From Vreelandella massiliensis (GTDB lineage Bacteria; Pseudomonadota; Gammaproteobacteria; Pseudomonadales; Halomonadaceae), in contig NZ_LT699745.1 of assembly GCF_900155385.1 (NCBI RefSeq), positions 1,519,561 through 1,583,560 on the forward strand: DNA of 64,000 bases, written 5' to 3'. Position 1 is the stretch's first letter; each line of letters begins with the position of its first letter. The translations under genes were made by a program, and so were the position numbers. Of the stretch, positions 1 to 13,300 are shown one piece after another. Under the pieces are notes generated by a model. It did not search any database. It saw only the letters and a list, made by a program, of their open reading frames with translations, and had not been told where the DNA came from.

Positions 1-1
1 T

Positions 2-481
2 ATCTATGCCGCGGGCGATGTCATCGGTTGGCCAAGCCTTGCCAGTGCGGCCTATGACCAGGGGCTTAACTCCTGTAACGAGCTTTTGGATAAGGAGTAT
101 CGCTTTGTCTCGGAAGTGCCAACGGGTATCTACACCATTCCCGAAATCAGCTCATTTGGCCCCAATGAGCGTGAATTAACCGACGCGAAAGTGCCCTATG
201 AAGTGGCACAAGCGTTTTTCAAAGACACGGCCAGAGCGCAAATAACGGGCGACACGGTGGGGATGCTGAAGATTCTCTTCCATCAAGACACGCTGGAGAT
301 ATTGGGTATTCACTGTTTCGGCGACCAGGCGTCTGAAATTGTGCATATCGGCCAAGCCATCATGCAACAATCAGGCAGTGCCAATACGCTTGAGTATTTC
401 GTTAATACCACGTTTAACTACCCCACCATGGCAGAAGCGTACCGCGTCGCCGCGCAGAACGGTCTTAACCGCGTGTTTTAG
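2..481 (+). CDS. sthA: Soluble pyridine nucleotide transhydrogenase, C-terminal part
   Basis: The window opens inside this gene, so only the last 159 residues are present. The reading frame starts with [20 protein letters not shown], the conserved FAD-contacting segment of the pyridine nucleotide-disulfide oxidoreductase fold, and continues through the dimerisation domain (a stretch beginning GIYTIPEIS and ending in [13 protein letters not shown]). SthA is a cytosolic FAD enzyme that moves reducing equivalents between NADPH and NAD+. The dimerisation domain lacks the HxxxxE catalytic pair of lipoamide and glutathione reductases (the end reads [13 protein letters not shown]), which favours SthA over those relatives. 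It converges on the diguanylate cyclase gene with only 3 bases between the stop codons. The family call is fairly sure. The start lies outside the window. Confidence 0.85.
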   Translation: MYAAGDVIGWPSLASAAYDQGLNSCNELLDKEYRFVSEVPTGIYTIPEISSFGPNERELTDAKVPYEVAQAFFKDTARAQITGDTVGMLKILFHQDTLEILGIHCFGDQASEIVHIGQAIMQQSGSANTLEYFVNTTFNYPTMAEAYRVAAQNGLNRVF

Positions 482-484
482 TGC

Positions 485-1675
485 TTAGATCATCACTTGA
501 CTGTTGGCGAGTATTTTTTGATGTCCTGGGGAGGAGGTGGGAGGAAGTACACACTCAACCCTATTTCTTCCTAAAGCTTTGGCTTGGTATAGCGCTTGAT
601 CCGCCAACGAGTAGAGCTTTTCAAAACTATGCTTGCCATCAAAGGTGGTAGTAACGCCAATGCTAACGTTCTGCCGTAAATCTTTGTCTATGTGGGAAAG
701 CGGTTGCTTCGCAATAGTTTGACGAATACGCTCGGCCACGCTTTCGGCATCCTCTGTGTTGGTGTTCGGCATCAACAGGCAAAATTCCTCCCCGCCAATG
801 CGTGCAGCCACATCAGTGCCCCGGCTAATATCACGCAGCTTCTGGCCTACCATGCGCAGTACATCATCACCGGCTGGATGGCCATAAGTATCATTGATGT
901 GCTTGAAGTAATCCAAATCTATCAGCAAAAGGCTCAGGGGTTGGTCGTGACGCTGGGCGTCGTTCAAAGCGGCTAAGGCAGACGCGACAAGGTGGCGTCG
1001 GTTATAAAGTTTTGTAAGCTCATCGGTTAGCATCAGCGTTTTTAACGCGTTGCGCTGACGTTGCAAGCGTAATACGGCAGCGAGTAGCGCTAAAGCGATC
1101 AGCATTACCGCCACAACCAACCCTGCTACAGCCCATGACAGACGCTCCATGATTAAACGTTGCCGGCCAGCAGCGCTATGCACGGCATCGTTAAGCTCGC
1201 TATACGTCCACGCCATGGTGGCTTCAATGTCACTGGACAGCCGCTTTAATTCGGATAGGAGTGAGCGGTCGACAAGCGCTGCCTCTGACCGCCTTTCCAG
1301 TTTGTTAAGCTGCTCAGCAAGGCGCTCAAAATCGACCTCAAGGTAGGCGGTCTCTTGATGCAATTGCGGATGCCCATTTAAACCCTGACGGACGTGGTCT
1401 AAATACTTTTTGGAAAGCCACAAGGCGTGATTAATCTGGCGCAAATGCAGACCTATAGGCTCGTCAATAAAGCTTTCTAAGGCATTATCTAATTGCGGGG
1501 TGGTTTGTTGCGCTCGGACAATATCACCAACAAGCGCTGTGTAATCGGCGCCCAATTGTTGGCGCGCGCTGTGGACATAAAACCCCACCAGAAGCGCCGT
1601 TGAAGTGGCTACAATGGCAATAAGCGCAGCAATCCCCCACATTTTAGGGGTAAAGGTTATAGGTAGTGGGTTCAT
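485..1675 (-). CDS. Membrane-anchored GGDEF diguanylate cyclase
   Basis: A 396-residue protein predicted to make cyclic di-GMP. It has a transmembrane segment at about residues 12-34, a periplasmic, mostly helical sensor region (about 35-178), a second transmembrane helix (about 180-204) and a C-terminal GGDEF domain. The active-site motif is GGEEF at 304-308, which is catalytically competent in this family. An inhibitory I-site RxxD (RGTD, 295-298) sits five residues before it, so product inhibition is likely. I chose the ATG at 1675 because it overlaps the upstream stop codon in an ATGA, showing translational coupling. An in-frame start at 1702 would lie deep inside the upstream gene. The partner encodes a small periplasmic protein, so the pair may be a two-part sensory unit. 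The ligand is unknown. Confidence 0.9.
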   Translation of the reverse strand: MNPLPITFTPKMWGIAALIAIVATSTALLVGFYVHSARQQLGADYTALVGDIVRAQQTTPQLDNALESFIDEPIGLHLRQINHALWLSKKYLDHVRQGLNGHPQLHQETAYLEVDFERLAEQLNKLERRSEAALVDRSLLSELKRLSSDIEATMAWTYSELNDAVHSAAGRQRLIMERLSWAVAGLVVAVMLIALALLAAVLRLQRQRNALKTLMLTDELTKLYNRRHLVASALAALNDAQRHDQPLSLLLIDLDYFKHINDTYGHPAGDDVLRMVGQKLRDISRGTDVAARIGGEEFCLLMPNTNTEDAESVAERIRQTIAKQPLSHIDKDLRQNVSIGVTTTFDGKHSFEKLYSLADQALYQAKALGRNRVECVLPPTSSPGHQKILANSQVMI

Positions 1676-2250
1676 GAGTAACGAAGCTCCCGGATTGACC
1701 AAATCCAGCGAGTGTGGGGTGACGTACCCTTTATTACGCTTTCGGCATCAGCGGGAACAACGAGTAGCAGTGGGCCAAGTTGCTGTTTGTTAAGAGGCTG
1801 ACCATTCAGGCGTGTCACAAGTAAATAACGTTTTTGGTCGCGCTCGCTGGGGCTCAGAAATATGGTGTAGTCATCGTGGGCAATGAGGCGGATACGCTTG
1901 TCTTGGGGAATGCCTTGGTGCTCAAGAAATGCATTTAACCATACGCCGGTAAATCTGCCTTCAAGGCCTTCCGGGTGTTCTAGTTCGACATCGTAAAGCG
2001 GAAGCGTTTCTATATCCGCCAGCGAGAGCCAACGCTGATCCTGGTGGTGAGTGATTAGCAGTATATACGCATGATTGTCACTGGGTTCCTGTTGGCTGGG
2101 CACTGGAGTCGCGCCAAAACCGGAGCTGGCAAAAAGTCCCAATAGTATGAGTAAAGGCCACCTCAAGCAGTGTTTACGGTAGCCGAGTGGCTTCTTTACC
2201 GGTATGCGCTTAGCAAATGCTAAGGGGTAGATCAGAAACCAAGGCTGCAT
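1672..2250 (-). CDS. Small periplasmic protein of the oxidoreductase molybdopterin-binding fold
   Basis: A 192-residue protein with an N-terminal hydrophobic segment (about 31-47, after a basic stretch) that fits a signal peptide or anchor. The mature part carries hallmarks of the small, stand-alone version of the sulfite-oxidase-type molybdopterin domain: GRFTGVWLNAFLEHQGI, then AHDDYTIFLSPSE, then GPLLLVVPAD, and a final W-x-W-S-I-R-E-L-R. No obvious molybdenum-ligating cysteine is present in the mature region, so catalysis is doubtful and a binding or sensory role is more likely. GGAGC precedes the ATG. Its stop overlaps the start of the diguanylate cyclase (ATGA), and this pairing implies that it supplies a signal to the cyclase's periplasmic domain. 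Fold assignment comes from motif memory and is moderate. Confidence 0.65.
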   Translation of the reverse strand: MQPWFLIYPLAFAKRIPVKKPLGYRKHCLRWPLLILLGLFASSGFGATPVPSQQEPSDNHAYILLITHHQDQRWLSLADIETLPLYDVELEHPEGLEGRFTGVWLNAFLEHQGIPQDKRIRLIAHDDYTIFLSPSERDQKRYLLVTRLNGQPLNKQQLGPLLLVVPADAESVIKGTSPHTRWIWSIRELRYS

Positions 2251-2417
2251 TGGAAGCTCCGGGTATAAAACGATGACAATATTTCATAACAGGATAACCT
2301 AACTAAAGCAAAATTATACTTAAGTTTCCATCAGAACATTTAGCTATTTCTCGCTAAAAATTAATCTTTTGTGTGACTCTCCCTAAGCAACTTTATTATC
2401 AACCATTTAGATGGCCG

Positions 2418-3383
2418 TTAGAGCGATTGAAGCGCTGTTGTTGCACGCTTTTGCCAGGGCCCTGGCAGTTGTGAGGCCTTTTTAAGTGCCTTCCGTGCGC
2501 TATCTAACTCTCCTTCAGCTTGGTGGATAAGCCCTAAGTTAAGCCAAGCGACGCCCAGTTTGGGGTTTGTCATTGTGGCCTGTATTAGCGCATCGCGTGC
2601 CTTGGCCACCTTCTTGAGCGTGTAATAGGCATTGCCTAAGGCAAAATATCCCATTGCATTATCGGGTTGGCGCTTAACCAACGCTTCCCAGCTTAAAAGT
2701 GCTCCGCGAGCGCCGTGTAATGCTTCATAAGCGCTAATGGCATCGATGGCACGCTGCGGGTCAATGCTGGCAGGGATTTCCCCAGGTGGTGCAATAATAA
2801 ATCCCCAGCGATCGGCGCGTGCCCAGGTGGCATCAAAACGGCTAAACGACAGGGTGTGCCGCTCTATTTCTCCGCTACGTAAGATCAGTGTCTCGTTGGC
2901 AAGGTCGTAACCAACCGCTACGGCGTAGTGCCACATTGGCCAGGTGGGGAGGGATAAATTCTGCATGACCACCACAGGATCACCCTCAGCCAGATGCGTT
3001 AAGAGGCTATCGAGCGTCGGGCGAATCGGATATGCAATCTGTTGGTAGCGTCGGGCGGTGGCCAACATTTCGGGTTGCACGCTGCCGCCGCGTTCGGGGA
3101 TGAAAACTTGTGGCGTCAATTGGTCAACGTTGACGTCGACACCTCGATGGTTAAGGATCATCGCCAGCGCCGCCGGTCCACACTGGTACTTTACCTGCGG
3201 ATGGAAAGGGACGTCGTTAAGTTCCACCTGGGGTGGCAATGTTTGATAAGTGCTTTCGAGTAACGCAGGGCGGCTTGCGCACCCAGTGAGAAAAGCGCTG
3301 ATAAGAAAACAGAGAAAAACGCCCGCTAAGCGGGCGGTGGGCAAATGGGAACGTATCCGTTTAGCGCGTAAACGGATACACAT
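2418..3383 (-). CDS. PA2778-type C39-like cysteine peptidase lipoprotein with TPR repeats
   Basis: A 321-residue predicted lipoprotein. The signal peptide ends in the lipobox LTGC (Cys35). It is followed by a C39-like papain-fold domain with catalytic Cys68 in QCGPAALAM and His152 in WHYAVAVGYD, then a helical tail (about 215-320) with tetratricopeptide-like repeats (YFALGNAYYTLKKVAKARDA; WLNLGLIHQAEGELDSARKA). This order matches the family named after Pseudomonas aeruginosa PA2778. The start overlaps the end of the upstream PA2779-type gene by 23 bases, so the two are one operon. Known members lack the ABC transporter of bacteriocin C39 exporters and are presumed envelope proteases. The substrate is unknown. 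A second, unrelated C39-like protein is encoded at 58185-58901. Confidence 0.82.
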   Translation of the reverse strand: MCIRLRAKRIRSHLPTARLAGVFLCFLISAFLTGCASRPALLESTYQTLPPQVELNDVPFHPQVKYQCGPAALAMILNHRGVDVNVDQLTPQVFIPERGGSVQPEMLATARRYQQIAYPIRPTLDSLLTHLAEGDPVVVMQNLSLPTWPMWHYAVAVGYDLANETLILRSGEIERHTLSFSRFDATWARADRWGFIIAPPGEIPASIDPQRAIDAISAYEALHGARGALLSWEALVKRQPDNAMGYFALGNAYYTLKKVAKARDALIQATMTNPKLGVAWLNLGLIHQAEGELDSARKALKKASQLPGPWQKRATTALQSL

Positions 3384-3747
3384 CGGTCAAGCCTAGAATG
3401 TCAGTCACCAGTAGAATCACGAAAACGGCGAACAGTGCTCCAATAACGCCAGCGCCCGCGGGCATGGCTTCAAGCTGTTCGGCCATTTGTTTCGCTTCCG
3501 TATCACTTAAGGCAGCTACACGCTCTTTTACTTCCTCCGGGCTAACCCCTTGGGCAAGCAGCTGCTCCTGTACATCCGCCCTGGCGATAATATCGTGGAT
3601 GCGTTGGTGATCTTCAGTGACGTTATCGGCTTCAAGGGCCGCTTGGGTTGATACCAAACCAGTGGCTTGTGCGGCTGCTACAGGGAAGCTGCCTAGTGCC
3701 AATAGGGCGATTAATAATACGGAAATGTATCGACGCAGCGTAGACAT
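3361..3747 (-). CDS. PA2779-family small membrane protein
   Basis: A 128-residue protein with an N-terminal signal or anchor (about 7-26), a soluble helical middle rich in Glu and Gln (repeated phrases of the ...EQLLAQGVSPEEVKERVAAL type) and a C-terminal transmembrane helix (about 98-118). It resembles the PA2779 family, which occurs next to PA2778-type C39 peptidases, exactly as here. It may anchor the peptidase or be its substrate. No biochemical role is known to me. Shine-Dalgarno AAAGGAAAA precedes the ATG. The gene downstream starts inside its last codons. Confidence 0.78.
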   Translation of the reverse strand: MSTLRRYISVLLIALLALGSFPVAAAQATGLVSTQAALEADNVTEDHQRIHDIIARADVQEQLLAQGVSPEEVKERVAALSDTEAKQMAEQLEAMPAGAGVIGALFAVFVILLVTDILGLTDVYPFTR

Positions 3748-3874
3748 GGCGTTTTCCTTTTACACTGAAAAAAGTTGGAAAGGGCGCTCACAACAAGAGC
3801 CTTGTTAAGAGTATAGAAATAAAAAGGTGACGGGTTAAATCGCTGTTTTGCTACTACCTGCAGCGTTGATTAAC

Positions 3875-4929
3875 TTAATGCAAGCGATAGGTCCAAGCGG
3901 ACTCAGCCAAAATGCCACGCCCCCCGGCGAGGGTAAAGGCTAAATCATGCAGGCCGGGCCATAAAGGCACTGGGGAGGCGCCTTTTACCGCGAGGTCTAG
4001 ACGCTGTGCCATTAAAAGTAATTTATGCAGGCGCTTCATCGGCAGGCGGGCAATCGCTTTTTGGTAGGCCGGGCGGCGTTTGTCAAAAATCATCGGCTTT
4101 TGTGCCTTGCAGGCGTGCTCGAAGCTTTGGCCCTGGTCAAGATGTTGATGAATCGACAGCAGTGTGCGTAGTTCGCGGCTAAGCGCCCACAGCACAATAG
4201 GCGCCTCTACGCCTTCGCTGCGTAAACCGTGGATAATCCGGGAAGCGCGACTGGTTTCCCCTTTTAGGCACGCATCGGCGAGGTTAAAGACATCAAACCG
4301 TGTGCTGTCTTCGACGCCTTGGGCGATACTCTCAACGCCCACGCGCGCATTGGGCGGCAGCAAAAGGGCCAACTTCTGTAGCTCTTGGTCCGCCGCGAGC
4401 AGGTTGCCTTCGGTGCGTTCCCCCAAAAGCCGAGCGGCGTCTAAGTCAAGCTGCAGCCCGTGCCGTCCGGCGCGGTCACGCAGCCAAAATCCCAAACGCG
4501 ATGGGTCGACTGGCCATAACGGGACAAAAAGTCCGTGTTTATCCAGCGTTTTGAACCAGGCGCTTTTTTGTTGTTTGGCATCAAGCTTGCCCATGCTGAT
4601 CAACAGCACATCGTCGCTCTGGGCAAGCTGGTCGGCGTACTGGGTGAGTGCCTTGGCACCGTCCTGCCCCAGCTTATGGTTGCCTAGGCGGAGTTCAATG
4701 AGCTTGCGTGTGGCGAACAGCGAGAGATTGCTCGCCACTTCCAGCAGTTTTCCCCAGGCAAAGTTGGGCTCGACATCGATGACTTCGCGTTCGTCGACAC
4801 CGGCTTCTCGCGCTGTTTGTCGCACGGCATCGCACGCATCACGGTGCTGCAGCGGTTCATCACCGGCCACTATCACGACGCTGGGCAGTTGCTTGTTCAG
4901 CGCAGCGGGCAGTTGGTCAGCGAAGACTT

Positions 4930-4933
<4 letters not shown>
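3875..4933 (-). CDS. holA: DNA polymerase III subunit delta
   Basis: A 352-residue cytosolic clamp-loader subunit that opens the beta clamp during DNA replication. It begins MKVFADQLPAALNKQLPSVV with VVIVAGDEPL as the degenerate P-loop region of domain I. The typical helical collar follows, including a stretch beginning GRHGLQLDLDAARLLGERTE and, near the C-terminus, LDLAVKGAS. The start is GTG, overlapping the lptE stop in GTGA, so translation is coupled to lptE. The order leuS-lptE-holA is a conserved gammaproteobacterial arrangement and supports the call. The length is normal for the family. Confidence 0.94.
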
Positions 4934-8069
<3,136 letters not shown>

Positions 8070-8279
8070 TCATGCCTTGGGTGCTCGCCCGACTGACCGG
8101 GCGCGGTGAATGATAAAAATCGAATGTTAGATGCTGAGTGCGATTGTATCCTATGAAAGGATAACCTTGAACGGTAACTCACCGCGCAACACGAGAAGTG
8201 ACGGCTAACGCCGAATTGCTAACGACCTAGCTTTTAGAGATTAAACGTGTAGAAACAGTGTCTAAAAAAGGAGAACGAC

Positions 8280-8783
8280 ATGGCAGAGCATAACGATAAT
8301 CGCCTGCGCGAAGGTTACGAGCGCCTGCTTGAGCGGATGAAAGAGGGCGCCGATGAGCTGACATGGGAAAACCTGCAAAAGGATCTCGATGAGGCGGTCG
8401 AGTTTGAAAGTGAGTTGGAGGAGTTCACCAAAGATGAACTCTCCCTATTGCGCGCTTGGGTAGAGCGCGATCTCAAAGACATGCGCTACTTCATGGCCGA
8501 TACCGGTAAGCATGTAGCGAATTGGTTAGGTATTGATGTGAGTAACGTCTCGCGCCGCGTCGCCGAGTCGCTACTGTCGATTGCCGATCGCAGCATCGTT
8601 GAGCGTGAGCGCTTTGATGATGACCTGGAAGCGGCCCGAGCCGACTACTTCGAAGGCGAAATGGCCGCACCCGGCAAGATGGCCTGCGTTCACTGCGACG
8701 CACCGGTGGTCTTGGAAAGCGTGGCGCGTATCGAGCCCTGCCATCAGTGCGGGCACCGCTATTTTTATCGCGTAAACGACTAG
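8280..8783 (+). CDS. YbeL-like zinc-ribbon protein (DUF1451)
   Basis: A 167-residue cytosolic protein. The first 130 residues are acidic and helical (for example YERLLERMKEGADELTWENL). The C-terminus holds a CxxC...CxxC zinc ribbon: CVHC, then CHQCGHRYFY. This is the DUF1451/YbeL organisation, and in E. coli ybeL also lies next to leuS, so context and sequence agree. The function is unknown. AAAGGAGAACGAC precedes the ATG, giving a strong ribosome-binding site. It converges with the membrane protein gene downstream, 10 bases apart. Confidence 0.87.
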   Translation: MAEHNDNRLREGYERLLERMKEGADELTWENLQKDLDEAVEFESELEEFTKDELSLLRAWVERDLKDMRYFMADTGKHVANWLGIDVSNVSRRVAESLLSIADRSIVERERFDDDLEAARADYFEGEMAAPGKMACVHCDAPVVLESVARIEPCHQCGHRYFYRVND

Positions 8784-8793
8784 GCGCTATTTA

Positions 8794-10110
8794 TTAGATG
8801 TTGAGCCACGCTGCCAGAAGTGCAATGGCGACGAGGACTAATAGGCTCATCACGGCGGCGTAGGGCAGGTTATCGCGCATCATGCGATAACCGCTCACGC
8901 CGTAGCGCCCCTGTAGCGAGAGATTAATCCCCGACAGCGGGCCGACGCTGGTGCCTACCGCCCAGGCGGCCAGCGCCACGAAGGCAAACAGCGTCTGCTC
9001 CGCGCCCTCAAGGGTGAGAATCGACGCTAAAATCGATACCCCGATAATGGGATGCAAGCCCGCCAAGGCACTCAGGGCGATCGCGGCAAAGCTTATCATT
9101 GCCTCCCCCATACCGAAGCGAGTGAAAAGACGCCACTGCTCACCGGTCATTGCTTCCACCAGCGTAGAAAGTCCTAGGGTGAAGAGTCCTGCCGCAAGGA
9201 ATAGCGAAATTTCGCCGCGCATCGCGGGCAGGCGGGTCAAGGTGTGTTGGCGTACACGGTGCAGGGTAAACCGCGGCCCAAAGGGGAGGTTGCTCAACAG
9301 CGCGACCAACGGCAGCAAGAACGTAATGATGCTGACAATAGTCAGGTGAGGGGTTAGCCAGAAGTGAAAGAGCATCACCAGAGCCGCCATTCCCAGCGGC
9401 ATCAGTAAGCTTTGCGGCGAGAGCGAAAAGCCCGCCACAGCGGTCAGATCAAATCGTCGGCGTAATTCCCAAGTAGTGAAAAGCCCCGATACCATCGCCA
9501 GGGGAAAACCGATGAGCGCCACACTTGTGTACTGCATCTGCGGGGCGAGCCCCATGACGACCCCCATGGAGGCGAAAAACGGCGACCACAGTGCCGCACT
9601 TGAGAGGCCGCGATTAAGCGCCAGCAGCTGTGGGGCGGTTAGCGGCGCCCGTTTCGCCAGGCGGTCGCCGACCATAAAAACGGTTGAGAGGTTTAGAATC
9701 GTGCCAAGAAAATGCACCCCCAACCAAGTTCGCAAGATGCCACCCGCCCCCGAGACCCGGGCCCCGGGAGCCCCTTTGTTACCTTGTGTCCCGATCAAGC
9801 CAATAAAGCTTACGCCCACAAGCATCGCCACCACATAGGCGTTTTGCTTCAATACTCCAGGCCACGCCACTGCTGCGTCATAGCCTACACGCGCTACGAT
9901 GAGCATTCCCAACCCAAGGGCTATCAGCACGCCCGCCTGGGTTCTGGAGCGCTTGGGAATATCAGGCCAGAGCAGCATCACCGCCAACCAAAGGGCATAG
10001 CTCACCGGAAGCTCGGTGGCGACCACGCCGGTAAAGCCGGTAATTTGTGCCAGGAGCCCAAACAAAATTAGTACGCCGGCCCACCGCTGTCTCGGGAGTG
10101 TCTCTTCCAT
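8794..10110 (-). CDS. Polytopic membrane protein, possible ion-transporter-superfamily permease
   Basis: A 438-residue, strongly hydrophobic protein with about eleven or twelve membrane segments. The loop NRGLSSAALWSPFFASMGVV and the later repeat-like GTSVGPLSGINLSLQGRYG are the most polar, Gly/Ser/Asn-rich parts, in positions where anion/ion-transporter (ArsB/SLC13-like) permeases carry substrate-binding hairpins. I do not recognise a named family, so a transport role is inference from architecture only. There is no operon partner. It converges with the YbeL-like gene, and a 19-bp inverted repeat lies upstream. Confidence 0.6.
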   Translation of the reverse strand: MEETLPRQRWAGVLILFGLLAQITGFTGVVATELPVSYALWLAVMLLWPDIPKRSRTQAGVLIALGLGMLIVARVGYDAAVAWPGVLKQNAYVVAMLVGVSFIGLIGTQGNKGAPGARVSGAGGILRTWLGVHFLGTILNLSTVFMVGDRLAKRAPLTAPQLLALNRGLSSAALWSPFFASMGVVMGLAPQMQYTSVALIGFPLAMVSGLFTTWELRRRFDLTAVAGFSLSPQSLLMPLGMAALVMLFHFWLTPHLTIVSIITFLLPLVALLSNLPFGPRFTLHRVRQHTLTRLPAMRGEISLFLAAGLFTLGLSTLVEAMTGEQWRLFTRFGMGEAMISFAAIALSALAGLHPIIGVSILASILTLEGAEQTLFAFVALAAWAVGTSVGPLSGINLSLQGRYGVSGYRMMRDNLPYAAVMSLLVLVAIALLAAWLNI

Positions 10111-10226
10111 GGAGGTATCCTAATATGGCCTTCGTCAGCGAAAGGGATTGCTCGCGTGCTAGGCAGGGCTATCGCAGTTAACACACAACACAATGTTGGT
10201 TCGATCGTCTCTGCTACTTCCGCTCG

Positions 10227-10292
10227 CCCTGAGCCTGTCGAAGGGCGTGTCAGCGTTAGCACAACGCCTTATCCCCTTCGACAGGCTCAGGG
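10227..10292. repeat. 19-bp inverted repeat, REP-like hairpin element
   Basis: Two perfect inverted copies of a 19-mer, CCCTGAGCCTGTCGAAGGG at 10227-10245 and its complement at 10274-10292, are separated by 28 bases. They lie in the 208-base gap between the orphan membrane protein and the RND permease. The 19-mer is of the type dispersed through intergenic regions of many proteobacteria as REP-like elements, often in inverted pairs. It can fold into a long cruciform or RNA hairpin and could work as a bidirectional transcription barrier. No transposase is adjacent. Confidence 0.85.
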
Positions 10293-10318
10293 TGATCGGG
10301 TGTTGTGCTGTTGAGGCA

Positions 10319-13300
10319 CTAACTGCAATAGCCCTGGCGTGCTAGATTATTGGATCGGTTAAACGCCTGGAAGTACAGCAGAGGAATCAACACCAGCGTC
10401 AGTACAGTGGAGATAAGCACCCCGCTGGCCAGGGTGAGGCCCAGGGGTTTTAGCGACGGTTCAAAGACCAGCACACCGCTACCGAACATGACGGTGGCGG
10501 CGGTCAATAGAATCGGACGAGTACGTTGAATGCCCGCCTGAATAACGGCCTCTTTTAGCGCCATTCCCTCCTCCTGGCGCTTTTCTATGAAATCGACCAG
10601 TAAGATGGCGTTGCGCGTTACGATGCCCCCGAGGGCGATGACCCCAAGAATACCGGTACCGGCAATATTAATGCCAAAGGCCCAGTGCGCGGGGATAACG
10701 CCGATAAACACCAGCGGGATCGGCAGCATTATTAAAAGCGGTAACCGGTAAGAGCGGAACCAGCCCGCCAGCAACACGTAGATCAGTACCATCACCACCA
10801 GCCCCGCCATACCTAAGTCGCGGTAAACATCACGGGTCATCTCCCACTCGCCGGACCAGTAGAGTACTGGCTCGCGCGCTTGATTAGGCGGGGAAAACCA
10901 GCGGATATCCATGTCCGATTCCCCTATGCCGCGAAGAGATTCCAGTTGGACGGTAAGCGGCTGGGCCACGGAGCGATCTAGATCGGCGAATACCGTGGTG
11001 ACCGGCATAAGCTCCCGGCGAAAGCGCGTCTGCTCACCCGGTGTAGGGGTAAAGTCCACCAGCGACGCCAAGGGTATGGAGCGGCCGTCAACGCTAGTTA
11101 CATACAGGCTTTTGATCGCTTGCTCACTTTCCCTGTCGGGTTTGGCTAGGCGCAATATAATCGGGATGGGCTCGCGCGAATGGGGCATCCCCGACCAGTT
11201 TCCCAGCGTTTCACCATGAATCGCCATCGCCAGGGTGCGGATCACCTCGGCGGGAAGTACACCGAAAGTGGCGGCCCGCTCAGGATCAATCTCTATGTGG
11301 ATTGAAGGTAGCGCGGAGGAGGGTAGTTGCTGTGTGGAAACCACGCCCTCTTGCTCGCTAAGCCACTGCTCCACGCGGTCGGCAGCGGCCTGGCGTGCAG
11401 CCGGATCTGCGCCATAAATTTCCGCGGTGATAGCCCGATCGCTACTGGGGCCAGAGGGAATGCGGCTGATGTGCCCTTGTCCCGCATACGGGGCCAGCCA
11501 ATGGTCGAGATGATGGGCGATCTCTCGACTGATGGCGTAGCTCTGACGTTCACGTCGGTTGTTCGGAACGAGTTCTACATGGAGCGTAAGGTCTCGTGGT
11601 GCTTTCTCTTCAGGGGCGTAAAGCGTTTCCGGCGGGTAAATCATCGGCGCCGAGAGGCCCGAGTAGAGGGTAACGGCGTTGACCTCCGGAATATCGCGCA
11701 AATGGCGGTTCACCATTGAGGCAGCGGTTAACGACTCGCTCAGCGTCGATTCGGGTGGTAACTCGATATTCACCGCGAACACGTTGCGATCAAGCAGCGG
11801 TGTGAGCCCTACCTGAACGACGCGCAGGCCAATCAGCGAGAGGCTCGCTAGGAGCAAAACGCTTAGGGTGAGATATAGGCACCGGCGAAGAGAGGTGTAG
11901 GCAATAAACGCGGAGAGTAAACGGCGGTAAAAATTGACCCAATGGGCTTGGTTTTGGGATGCCTCTGTGGCATCGGAATCGTGGTGATTTTTGCGTTTTT
12001 TCGCTTGTTGGCGACTGTCGACCTTGAGTACACGAAAACCAAAATAGGGTGTGATCGTCAGGGCCACCAAAAGCGAAAAGAGCACGGCCGCCGAGGCGCC
12101 AATAGGAATCGCGCGCACATACTGGCCCATTTCGCCGCTGATATAGGCCGTCGGCAACAACGTCGCTACCACCAGAAGGTCCGCCAGGATCGTCGGGTTG
12201 CCGACTTCGTTAACGGCTTTCACCGTTAATTCACGGCTTTTTTCTCCGGCATGTTGAAAGTGGCGGGCAACATTTTCCAGCATGACCACGGCGTCGTCGG
12301 AAAGAATGCCAATGGCGAGAATCATGGCCGCGATCGAAACCGGGTTGAGGGTAAAATCGAAACGGTTATACAGGTAAGGCACGATGGAGAGCGAGGCGGG
12401 CATCATGATGGCGATCACCAGCGCGGCCCGCCAGCCGAGCCCTAACCAGATAATAACCACCACGACCAACGTGCCAGACAATAACTGCACCAATACATTG
12501 TACACCCGCTCTGTGGCATCAATGCCGGCATCGTGGCTTACCGTTAGCTGCACCTCTGAAGGCAGTGAGCGCTTGGCGAAGCGATCCAGGCTTTCCTTAA
12601 GCTGACGAGTGACATCGCTCACGTTCATCCCCTCAAGGGTCGTTACCGCCAGCGTGACCGCAGGGAAGGGCGCCGATTGGCCCTTTTGCCAATGCAGAGC
12701 CGCCTGATTCTCCTCAATGCGGCCATTTTTAATATTGGCCACTTCGTCTAAGTACACCGGACCTCCGCCATCATCACCCACCGCTAAACGGTTAAGTTGT
12801 TCAAGAGTCTCGAGCGTCATGCCTACTTGGAGGTCGGTCGTTGGTGGACTTTCTAGCCGACCAACGGGCACTTGTTGGTTCGCGCCAACAATCGCTTCGC
12901 CCAACTGGCCTAAGGGGATATTGCGCGACGCAAGTGCGGTGGGGTTAGGTAGCACCTCAATGGCCGATTGATCCCCGCCAAAGCGTTCGACACTGCGCAC
13001 GCCGGGAACCCTCTGGAGTTCTGCGGCGACCTCGGTCGCTATGTCATCAAGACCGCCAAGGCTTGTGGTTTTGCTGCTGAGGGTGGCCAAAAACACCACA
13101 AGACGACTCTCGCCAAAGACCTGGATGCGGGGCGTTTCGGCGGTTTGGGGGAGGTCTCCGGCGCGAGCCTGAAAAATTTCCTCTAGCTCGGCGAAAGCCG
13201 TTGGTTTGGGGGTTCCCGCGGCAAACTCCACCGAGAGCAGAGCGGCATGGCTGGCACTGGCGCTGCGTACTTCCTCGACTGACGCGATCTCGCGCACCCA

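Noticed and set aside
10068..10262. 64-codon frame over the REP-like repeat
   Set aside because: It overlaps the inverted repeat and the start of a real gene on the same strand, and has no supporting signals.
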